In this document: one piece after another, positions 1-6,378 of the stretch
Numbering within the stretch: the stretch's first letter is position 1
Layout of the letters: every line of letters starts with the position of its first letter
Assembly (NCBI GenBank): GCA_022571135.1
Contig: JACZYK010000019.1
Location: 1 to 18,392, forward strand
Source: Bacteroidota bacterium
GTDB lineage: Bacteria; Bacteroidota; Rhodothermia; Rhodothermales; UBA10348
DNA length: 18,392 nt
Reading direction: 5' to 3'
The notes under the pieces: generated by a model
The model's database searches: none
Told to the model about the DNA's origin: nothing
What the model saw: only the letters and a program-made list of their open reading frames with translations
Position numbers and translations under genes: made by a program

Positions 1-845
1 ATGAGATCGTCGGCCTCGTCTTCGGCCCTTCGAATATCCGCGTTTCTCGTCAACCGGAATGCATGGACACTGACGACATCCATTCCCCTGAACAGCTCAT
101 GGATATTATTCGAGATGACCTGCTCGACCGTGACGTACCCCTTACCGTCCTCCAGGCGGATCCAGCGTCTTCTGCTGGTAGGAACTTTCAACCTGGCAAA
201 ATGCTCTGTATGGCGAGTCGGATGGCGAAGCGTAACAGCGAGAGAAAGACTAAGGTTGGAGATGAACGGAAACGGGTGGCCGGGATCCACGGCGAGGGGC
301 GTCAGAATCGGAAAAATGTGCGACAGGAAATAATCATGCAGCCATTCTTTCTGGGCATTCGTCAAATCAGTGTAACACAGTACGCGGATACGTGCTTTCG
401 AAGCCATATCCGGCTTCAGAATCTTCTCCCACGTCTCGGACAGTACGCGATTCATCTCGAGTACAGCGGTGCGAGCGAGATCCAGTTGCTCGGCGGGGCT
501 CCTGCCGTCCGGCGATAGTCTGTAGACGCCCGCAGCAACCTGACGTTTTAGTCCTCCGATCCGCTTGCGGAAGAATTCGTCCAGATTGGAGGCTGCGATC
601 GATACAAACCGAACGCGCTCGAGAAGCGGGAACCGGGTATCTATCGCCTGATAGAGGACACGCCAGTTGAAGTCGAGCCAACTCAACTCTCGGTTGAAAT
701 AAAGTCGTGCGTCCTTTTGGGAAGCCCGCTTCGGGACAGATCTCGGAACCGTCGCCCTCGGTACGACCTCCATACACGGCGCCTCTTTTGCATCTGTCTC
801 ATCTGAAGCGGCCCGCTTCAGTTCTGCCTGTTTTGCGTGGACCAT
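1..845 (-). CDS. ppk1: Polyphosphate kinase 1 (PPK1), N-terminal part, cut by the window edge
   Basis: PPK1 reversibly transfers the terminal phosphate of ATP onto inorganic polyphosphate. About 281 residues are visible. The PPK1 N-terminal domain begins near residue 49 with YFNRELSWLDFNWRVL and continues with SNLDEFFRKRIGGLKRQV, both hallmark PPK1 segments. IFPILTPLAVDPGHPFPFI, the start of the middle (head) domain, follows. The catalytic histidine domains lie beyond the left edge, so activity cannot be judged. The ATG at 845 gives an unusually long tail before the conserved domain. An in-frame ATG at 773 (residue 25) would be closer to the usual family length, and neither start has a Shine-Dalgarno sequence. 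The gene starts 30 bp after the dnaG stop on the same strand, so the two are probably co-transcribed. The family is clear; the exact start is not. Confidence 0.93.
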   Translation of the reverse strand, partial: MVHAKQAELKRAASDETDAKEAPCMEVVPRATVPRSVPKRASQKDARLYFNRELSWLDFNWRVLYQAIDTRFPLLERVRFVSIAASNLDEFFRKRIGGLKRQVAAGVYRLSPDGRSPAEQLDLARTAVLEMNRVLSETWEKILKPDMASKARIRVLCYTDLTNAQKEWLHDYFLSHIFPILTPLAVDPGHPFPFISNLSLSLAVTLRHPTRHTEHFARLKVPTSRRRWIRLEDGKGYVTVEQVISNNIHELFRGMDVVSVHAFRLTRNADIRRAEDEADDL

Positions 846-875
846 AAAAACTCTGACTATTGAGACTATCGATTC

Positions 876-2771
876 TTAAACGTCGCTGATGAATTTTCGC
901 TCCTCGATTGTACGGCGGAGCGTATGCAAATCAATCATTTTCTTCTGGAGCCCGCGAACATCATCGCCTGCCCGGTCCACTTTAAATATTTCGTCCTTCA
1001 GCTCACCGATGGCGCTGTCAACACGATCGAGTTTCAACAGCATCATCGCACTGGCCGCCGATTCGACGGCATCTTCGTCCAGTTTAGGAACCGGAATATT
1101 CCTTCGTATCTCCCAGTTGGCGGACGGTTCTACATCGGAAGTCAGCAGCTCTGCCGCCATGCGTCTGAGATCGTCACCCAGATCACCGCGAATGAACGCC
1201 TGCCGATCAATCTTGCCGCTTTCATACATGGAAACGAGGTGCTCAGCCATCTCACGGCCGGGGCCGGCGGAGAATTCGCTCAAGGCCATGTGACCCAGTA
1301 TGAATTCGACCAGGGGCAACCCTTTTCCAAGCATCAGTCTCAGAAGAGCCTTCTCTTCGGGTAGTGGCTCCACTCGGTCGTTGATCTTAAGGGACTCCCG
1401 TTTCTTTTCAATTTTAATCGCCGCAGCAGGCCGCTCAGCTGCGGTCTTCTCGTATCGGGGGTTGCGCCTCGTTCCTCGCCCGATTCCCTTCAGCACTTTC
1501 CTGAGTTGCATATCCGGAATATCGAGCGCGTCGCTGGCGAGCTTCAGATAGGACTCCTGAACAAGAGGATCGGGTATCCTGGAAATCGACCTCAATATGG
1601 TCCGCTGAACGTCTGCCTGCCCTTCTGGCGTATCCATACGCCCGGTCCGTCCGGCATGAGTAAGAATAAAGTGAACGAAATCCTGTCGGCGGTCTTTGAG
1701 ATAGGCGTCAAATTCGGTTCGTCCGATCCGCTTCACGAACGAGTCCGGGTCCTCGCCCTCCGGAAGAGCTACGGCATAGGCGGCAAGACCTTTTTCGAGA
1801 ATCAGATCGATGGCTCTGAACGCGGCCCGCACTCCGGCCGAATCCGCATCATATAGAAGAAGGATACGGCGGGCATACCGGCTGATCAGATGAATCTGCT
1901 CGGGTGTAAGCGCCGTGCCACAGGTCGCAACAGCATGTGTGAACCCAGCCTGGTGAAGTGAGATAACATCCGTATATCCTTCCACCAGAACCGCCTCCTC
2001 ACGCGCACGAATTTCCTGTCTGGCCTGGTACAGCCCATACAGCACACGGCTCTTGGTGTAGACCGGCGTTTCAGGCGAATTGATGTACTTCGGTTCATCT
2101 TTGGGATCGATCACACGCGCACCGAAGCCCAGAACCTTGCCGACATGACTCAATATCGGGAAGATGACGCGGTTGCGATATCGATCGTAGTAGCCATCTC
2201 TTTCCTTACGTTTAATAATGAGTCCGGATTTCTCGACAATGTGGGGATTCATCCGGCTGCGCTCAGTCGCCTCCAGTAAATCGTCCCAGGCGTTGATCCC
2301 ATAACCCAGTCCGAAGTGCTTGACCGTATCGGCCGTCAAGCCGCGATTCTTCAGATAGTCCCGAGCCTCGGCTCCGTGATCCGTTTGCGTCAGGTTCTGG
2401 AAGAAGTGTCTCGCTGCAAAGCGCAAAGCATGATAAATCGCCTCGGTTTCTGACGCCTCTTCATCGATTTCGTCCTGCTCCGGAATCGTGACTCCTGCAC
2501 GGTCTGCCAGCAGACGAACCACTTCCGGAAAACTCAGGCTCTCGACCTCAGACACAAAACTGAAAATATCGCCCCCTACTCCGCAACCGAAACACTTGTA
2601 TATGCCCATCGCCGGATTAACATTGAAAGAGGGGGTTTTCTCGGCATGAAAAGGGCACAGGCCGACGAAATTGGATCCGCGTTTCTTGAGTCGGACGTAG
2701 TCACTCACGACATCCACAATGTCGGTCAGATCACGAACTTCTTCGATCTTGTCGTGAGGTATTTTCGTCAT
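876..2771 (-). CDS. dnaG: DNA primase DnaG
   Basis: This replication primase (631 aa, normal length) synthesises RNA primers at the fork in partnership with the DnaB helicase. The N-terminal CHC2 zinc domain is intact, with C39, H42, C60 and C63 in LCPFHAEKTPSF and YKCFGCGVGGD. The RNA-polymerase core contains the RNRVIFPI and PKYINSPET segments. The TOPRIM domain carries E264 in LVEGYTDV and D308/D310 in LLYDADSAG, the metal-binding acidic residues. The divergent C-terminal part (about 470-631) should be the helicase-binding domain. The start at 2771 places MTKIPHDKIEEVRDLTDIVDVV at the usual family N-terminus. No Shine-Dalgarno sequence precedes it. It is divergent from the small OB-like gene at 2921 and is followed closely by ppk1. 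Confidence 0.97.
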   Translation of the reverse strand: MTKIPHDKIEEVRDLTDIVDVVSDYVRLKKRGSNFVGLCPFHAEKTPSFNVNPAMGIYKCFGCGVGGDIFSFVSEVESLSFPEVVRLLADRAGVTIPEQDEIDEEASETEAIYHALRFAARHFFQNLTQTDHGAEARDYLKNRGLTADTVKHFGLGYGINAWDDLLEATERSRMNPHIVEKSGLIIKRKERDGYYDRYRNRVIFPILSHVGKVLGFGARVIDPKDEPKYINSPETPVYTKSRVLYGLYQARQEIRAREEAVLVEGYTDVISLHQAGFTHAVATCGTALTPEQIHLISRYARRILLLYDADSAGVRAAFRAIDLILEKGLAAYAVALPEGEDPDSFVKRIGRTEFDAYLKDRRQDFVHFILTHAGRTGRMDTPEGQADVQRTILRSISRIPDPLVQESYLKLASDALDIPDMQLRKVLKGIGRGTRRNPRYEKTAAERPAAAIKIEKKRESLKINDRVEPLPEEKALLRLMLGKGLPLVEFILGHMALSEFSAGPGREMAEHLVSMYESGKIDRQAFIRGDLGDDLRRMAAELLTSDVEPSANWEIRRNIPVPKLDEDAVESAASAMMLLKLDRVDSAIGELKDEIFKVDRAGDDVRGLQKKMIDLHTLRRTIEERKFISDV

Positions 2772-2842
2772 GAACCCGGAATAAAAATGCCGGGATTCGT
2801 GCAGCGACGTCCCGGCAGAGCCTGAAAGAGCGTTCCGTGTGG

Positions 2843-2850
2843 ATTATACT
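2843..2850. promoter_or_regulatory. Candidate overlapping bidirectional -10 element
   Basis: The sequence ATTATACT reads TATACT on the plus strand (2845-2850) and TATAAT on the minus strand (2843-2848). On the plus strand CTGAAA (2822-2827) lies 17 bp upstream as a plausible -35 box, giving a leader of roughly 65 nt before the OB-like gene at 2921. For dnaG only the -10 is convincing. This is inferred from sigma-70 consensus matching only; FCB-group bacteria often use a different promoter consensus. Confidence 0.35.
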
Positions 2851-2920
2851 ATCGAATCCGACATTTCGTTCGAACCCGCAAACGAAACCACTCTGTCGAG
2901 GCTTCGTAGCCACTGGTGTT

Positions 2921-3136
2921 ATGCAGATAAAAGGTAAAATAACTTACCAGGACCTCGAGGGAGGATTCTGGGGAATAATTGGAACCGACGGTAACAAGTA
3001 CGTTCCGATAGAACGTCTACCCGATAATATTCGCGTGGATGGTCTGGCGATTCAGGCCGATGTGGAACCCGTACACATGATGGGCACAACCATGTGGGGG
3101 AAACACGTTCGAATTGTATCCATCGCACCCGGATGA
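2921..3136 (+). CDS. Small OB-fold-like protein of unknown function
   Basis: This 71-residue protein has no signal peptide or membrane segment. Its sequence, with ITYQDLEGGFWGIIG, a short KYVPIE stretch and MWGKHVRIVSI near the end, resembles small uncharacterised proteins predicted to form a five-stranded OB-like barrel. The conserved features are the DLEGGFWGI turn and the terminal MWG-hydrophobic strand. I cannot name a ligand or pathway. The ATG at 2921 is chosen because the conserved domain starts immediately there. The frame stays open further upstream to 2837, but that part looks like non-coding leader sequence. The gene is the first of a plus-strand group and ends 46 bp before the likely protease start. 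It is divergent from dnaG. Confidence 0.75.
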   Translation: MQIKGKITYQDLEGGFWGIIGTDGNKYVPIERLPDNIRVDGLAIQADVEPVHMMGTTMWGKHVRIVSIAPG

Positions 3137-3182
3137 CGGGCGTCCTCCAGCCGACAGTCGAATCCAACAAACGATTATCGTC

Positions 3183-4676
3183 ATGCTGATCACAGGTCTA
3201 CTCACGATTGCCGCTTTTCTTCTGATCGCGTCTGCGGCCTCCAGACCCGGCAAAAGCCCGATCCTTATGCTCGCGGGCATGGCGGTTCTGTCCATCTCGA
3301 TCGCCGGACACATGATATCTTACACCTCGATTTTTCCGGCGGTCACCGCACTCTCTGCCGAGATTGGCGTCGGGCTCCTACTCGTCGCAGGATTCCTGGC
3401 GAGAAAGAAAATTCCCGCGAAACCCTTCTTTTTTCTCGGCTCGGCGTCACTGGCCGTCTGCATTCTTCTGCTCGGTATCGGACATTTCTTGGATTCAGGC
3501 GGGGATAATTCTCTTGCCCGCAACGCGGATCTGACGACGCTGCTCGTAGAGTTGGGGCCCGACGACTCCATCGACGAAATTTCCTCGACGTTGGCAAAAT
3601 TCAATGCCGACTATGAGAGGGCATTCCCGAGGGTAACGCTCAGGATGGACGAAAACCTCGCCCAGGTGTATCTCGTGACGACTCGAACGACGCACGCTGA
3701 TCGTCTGAAAGAAGAACTCCTCGGGGATGTCGAAAACATCGATCATGTGGGACTGAACTGGACGGTCGGCCTGGATGATCCCATCGTTTCGCGGGAAGCC
3801 CCCGAGATCACACGTGCCGTCCTCGAAAACGACCCTTTTGTATCCCTGCAATGGGGAATGGAGGCCATTCGCGGACATGAAGCCCATGCACTGATCAAGG
3901 ATCTGACTCCGGAGCGCAAGGCCAGAGTAGCCATTCTCGATACGGGTGTGGACGCAAAGCATGAGGACATCAGGTCGGCCTTCTCCTCGAGTCCGGCCGC
4001 TTCGGACGTACACGGACACGGAAGCCATTGCGCCGGGATTGCCGGGGCTGTAACCAACAATGGCCTGGGGATCGCATCACTCAACTGGGAAGGAGAATTT
4101 ATCGAAGTCACCGCCTACCAGGCTCTTAATGACCAGGGGGTCGGTACGATCGAGATGATTGCCCAGGCAATCATCGATGCGGCGCGCGACGAAGTGGACG
4201 TAATTTCCATGTCTCTGGGTGGAAAATCCGAAGAAGCCCCCAAAACCATCGTCGATGCCATCAAATTCGCCCAACGCCACAACGTCATCGTCGTCGTGTC
4301 GGCCGGTAATTCCAACGAGGACGCGATTGATCATATGCCCTCGAACGTCGACGGTGTGATCGTGGTCTCTGCGGTCGATGAAAACCTCCAGAAAGCCTCG
4401 TTCTCCAACACCAACGGCTCCCTCGCGATGCCCATCACGGCTCCCGGAGTAAATATCCTGTCGTTGAAGACCGAAGGCGGCTATGTACAGATGAGCGGCA
4501 CATCGATGTCCACACCCATGGTGTCGGGTCTGGTCGGCGTCATGCGGGCCTTTTCTCCCGATCTGACGGCCGACGAGGTCTACGCGATTCTGCACAGTAC
4601 GGGTCGAAATCTTGGAGAGAGTAGCACAATCGGGAGACTGATTAATGCCGAGGAGGCGATCAAAGCGGTTCGGTAG
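3183..4676 (+). CDS. Membrane-anchored subtilisin-like serine protease (peptidase S8)
   Basis: This is a 497-residue endopeptidase. Four hydrophobic segments (about 2-19, 27-46, 51-73 and 82-103) come first. A region of about 110-200 could be an inhibitor-I9-like propeptide, followed by the S8 catalytic domain. The triad is D253 (AILDTGVD), H279 (GHGSHCAGIAG) and S441 (GTSMSTPMVSG), with the oxyanion residue N376 (VSAGNSN), so the enzyme should be active. Positive charges lie in loops 1 (R21, K24) and 3 (R74, K75, K76, K80). By the positive-inside rule both ends should face the periplasm and the protease should work outside the cytoplasm. The ATG at 3183 is preferred because TM1 starts directly there; a TTG at 3114 would overlap the previous gene by 23 bp and add a polar tail. 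The GNAT gene follows after 36 bp. The substrate is unknown. Confidence 0.93.
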   Translation: MLITGLLTIAAFLLIASAASRPGKSPILMLAGMAVLSISIAGHMISYTSIFPAVTALSAEIGVGLLLVAGFLARKKIPAKPFFFLGSASLAVCILLLGIGHFLDSGGDNSLARNADLTTLLVELGPDDSIDEISSTLAKFNADYERAFPRVTLRMDENLAQVYLVTTRTTHADRLKEELLGDVENIDHVGLNWTVGLDDPIVSREAPEITRAVLENDPFVSLQWGMEAIRGHEAHALIKDLTPERKARVAILDTGVDAKHEDIRSAFSSSPAASDVHGHGSHCAGIAGAVTNNGLGIASLNWEGEFIEVTAYQALNDQGVGTIEMIAQAIIDAARDEVDVISMSLGGKSEEAPKTIVDAIKFAQRHNVIVVVSAGNSNEDAIDHMPSNVDGVIVVSAVDENLQKASFSNTNGSLAMPITAPGVNILSLKTEGGYVQMSGTSMSTPMVSGLVGVMRAFSPDLTADEVYAILHSTGRNLGESSTIGRLINAEEAIKAVR

Positions 4677-4712
4677 GGCGTATACAGAGCCCGCTCAGAT
4701 CGAATTCCGCGC

Positions 4713-5216
4713 ATGAGTGAATCTATCGTTCTGCGATCGGCCGTCCCGGAAGACGCCGACTGTATCTCCGAAATCTATACAGAATCCATCCTGGCGCATG
4801 ACAGTACGATGGATACGGAGCCTTTTTCCGGCGGCGAAATGAAGCGTCTTCTTGACCGGCTCGGAGAGCGTGAGCGCGTATTCGTACTCGAGACGGATGC
4901 AGTCGTACGGGGCTGGGGCATCGTCAAGAAATACAGCGATCGCCCGGGATATAGAGTCGCATGCGAAACCTCTATTTATCTTCGACGCGATCAGAGAGCG
5001 AAGGGATACGGAAGCCTACTCCAGGAAAAATTACTGGAGTTCTGCCGAGAGGTCGATTATCATCACGTGGTCGCCAAGATCTGGGCCGACAATGACGAGA
5101 GCATCGAATTTCACCACAAGTTCGGTTTTACGATGGTCGGCGTACAAAACGAGATCGGCCACGTCGCCGGTACCTGGCGGGACGTGGCCGTAATGCAGTG
5201 CCTACTGGATTCGTAA
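4713..5216 (+). CDS. GNAT family N-acetyltransferase, phosphinothricin-acetyltransferase-like
   Basis: This 167-residue single-domain GNAT protein transfers acetyl from acetyl-CoA to an amine. The acetyl-CoA pyrophosphate-binding loop is Q94-R-A-K-G-Y-G100. The preceding strand ETSIYL contains E85 at the place of the catalytic glutamate of the PAT subgroup. The C-terminal half (KIWADNDESIEFHHKFGF, then a GTWRDVAVMQ strand) follows the PAT/YncA pattern. Its true substrate could be a methionine derivative, another amino acid analogue or a toxic amine; sequence alone cannot tell. It lies 36 bp downstream of the protease on the same strand, so co-transcription is likely. It ends 12 bp before the converging LPD29-like gene. 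Confidence 0.9.
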   Translation: MSESIVLRSAVPEDADCISEIYTESILAHDSTMDTEPFSGGEMKRLLDRLGERERVFVLETDAVVRGWGIVKKYSDRPGYRVACETSIYLRRDQRAKGYGSLLQEKLLEFCREVDYHHVVAKIWADNDESIEFHHKFGFTMVGVQNEIGHVAGTWRDVAVMQCLLDS

Positions 5217-5228
5217 ACGGACAATCGA

Positions 5229-5567
5229 TCAGGAGTGGACTATGCTCGAGGGGCCGTCACAGAATATATAATCGATGTTGTAAAAGACCTGGATGAGCTC
5301 ACCCTCACCGTCCACGACGTAGTGCGATCTGCCTTCGAGAACTCCCGTCCGCGGATCCCACGTAACGCCCTGAAACTGATCGAGCGCATCCTCCACCTGG
5401 TCCCTGTTCGGCCCGTCGACCCATATAACGTCCACGCCCTGGATATCCTTCTTAGAGAGCAGTGGCTCCTCCAGACGAACGGCAAAAACTGTGTTCGGGA
5501 ATTCCTCCTGCAGGGCTTCGGAAATCAGGTCGACGGTTTCTTCTGCGGTAACAGTCCTCGATTTCAT
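5229..5567 (-). CDS. Small protein resembling large polyvalent protein-associated domain LPD29
   Basis: This 112-residue soluble acidic protein has no signal peptide. The layout is an N-terminal helix (VDLISEALQEEFP), a strand (TVFAVRLEE), a second strand with VDVIWVDGP, a helix (RDQVEDALDQFQGVTWD) and a final pair of strands. This is the pattern I associate with LPD29, a domain mostly known inside giant phage and plasmid polyvalent proteins and as short stand-alone proteins. The key signature is the hydrophobic strand ending in W-x-D-G-P followed by the V-E-x-hydrophobic helix. The assignment is by eye and moderate. The protein has no known biochemical activity. The gene converges on the GNAT gene with a 12-bp gap and diverges from the methionine sulfoxide reductase gene. 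Confidence 0.72.
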   Translation of the reverse strand: MKSRTVTAEETVDLISEALQEEFPNTVFAVRLEEPLLSKKDIQGVDVIWVDGPNRDQVEDALDQFQGVTWDPRTGVLEGRSHYVVDGEGELIQVFYNIDYIFCDGPSSIVHS

Positions 5568-5747
5568 AGACCGGATTTGAAACGATTTTTGAAAGTGGTT
5601 CTACCGATGATACGCCCGGGACAGTCATACCCGGATATGTAGTGAAGTACGTTAAAAAGATGATTATTTGCGTCGCGAGAGAGTCGTGGATCCACAAAAA
5701 CCCATCTTCGTTTGAAGACGGAGTGGAAGCACACACCCGACGGGCCG
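5568..5747. promoter_or_regulatory. Divergent intergenic region with palindromes
   Basis: This 180-bp region lies between the LPD29-like gene (minus) and the methionine sulfoxide reductase gene (plus). It holds a near-palindrome CATACCCGGATATG (5626-5639; two mismatched pairs), a perfect 10-bp palindrome GTGGATCCAC (5686-5695) and a short hairpin TCTTC-GTTT-GAAGA (5705-5718). No convincing -35/-10 pair was found. These are possible operator sites only. Confidence 0.3.
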
Positions 5748-6275
5748 ATGAGGAACAAAGCAGGAAAGAGAAAGGAACCGAAGCGGCATCTCTATCGGCA
5801 GGCTCTTGAGCGTATCGAACTGCTTCTCGACGAGTCCAGTGACTGGGTGGGCGCCATGGCCACGGTGGCCTGCGAACTCCATCAGAGCTTCGACTACTTC
5901 CACTGGACGGGATTTTATCGAACGGTCCGACCACAGATTTTACAGGTCGGTCCTTATCAGGGAGGACACGGCTGTCTCCAGATTGAATTTCGAAGCGGTG
6001 TGTGCGGAGCCGCAGCTTCGAAGAAATCGACGCAACTCGTTCCGGACGTGCGAGAATTTCCAGGGCACATCGGCTGCTCTGCCGGCACCTTGTCCGAAAT
6101 CGTCGTTCCCATACTCTCTCCATCCGGTCGGACCGTCGCCGTCCTGGACGTGGATTCGGACAATCTGGCTGCCTTCGATGAGACGGACAGGTACTTTCTA
6201 GAAGAATTGTGCAGGTCCCTGGGCCTGAGATTCGGAGCTGAGGCCGAAGCGGCCATTGAGCGAGTTGCTCCGTGA
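5748..6275 (+). CDS. msrC: Free methionine-(R)-sulfoxide reductase (GAF-domain fRMsr)
   Basis: This enzyme reduces the R-diastereomer of free methionine sulfoxide to methionine, using thioredoxin, and protects against oxidative damage in the cytoplasm. It is a single GAF domain of 175 residues. Counting from an alternative TTG at 5712, the three functional cysteines are C88, C98 and C122, in GHGCLQIEF, SGVCGAAA and FPGHIGCSAGTLSEIVVPI. Their 10- and 24-residue spacings match those of the E. coli enzyme (C84, C94, C118), so it should be active. VLDVDSDNLAAFDETD near the end is also typical. I prefer the ATG at 5748 because the length then matches the family and the TTG sits in a small hairpin. 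The gene converges on the outer-membrane protein gene to its right. Confidence 0.93.
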   Translation: MRNKAGKRKEPKRHLYRQALERIELLLDESSDWVGAMATVACELHQSFDYFHWTGFYRTVRPQILQVGPYQGGHGCLQIEFRSGVCGAAASKKSTQLVPDVREFPGHIGCSAGTLSEIVVPILSPSGRTVAVLDVDSDNLAAFDETDRYFLEELCRSLGLRFGAEAEAAIERVAP

Positions 6276-6309
6276 ACCCCCGCTTTGGCAGGCGTGGAAG
6301 TGCCGTCGA

Positions 6310-6333
6310 GGCCCCACCGAATCTCTCGGGGCC
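6310..6333. terminator. GC-rich hairpin between converging genes
   Basis: GGCCCC (6310-6315) and GGGGCC (6328-6333) can pair as a 6-bp stem with a 12-nt loop, within which CCGA and TCGG could alternatively pair. It lies in the 103-bp gap between two converging genes, a natural place for a shared terminator. No T-run follows on either strand, so support is weak. Confidence 0.3.
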
Positions 6334-6378
6334 CGTTAACAGGCGCTACAGGATGCTTTCAGGTGGCGTTTACAGGCC

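Noticed and set aside
2776..2795. CCCGG/CCGGG hairpin just before the dnaG start codon
   Set aside because: The stem has only 5 bp with a 10-nt AT-rich loop. It could be chance and there is no sign of a switching partner.
3495..4595. Two open frames of over 170 codons on the minus strand within the protease gene
   Set aside because: They are antisense to the catalytic S8 domain and have low-complexity His/Arg/Asp-rich products with no family resemblance.
5452..6123. Open frame of 223 codons on the minus strand opposite the methionine sulfoxide reductase gene
   Set aside because: It overlaps both the LPD29-like and msrC genes, has no domain-like sequence, and is Arg/Ser-rich as expected of a shadow frame.
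6342..6376. Imperfect direct repeat GGCGCTACAGG / GGCGTTTACAGG in the gap between converging genes
   Set aside because: Only two short copies with mismatches, no flanking inverted repeats and no further copies seen in the window, so there is no support for a mobile element or integration site.
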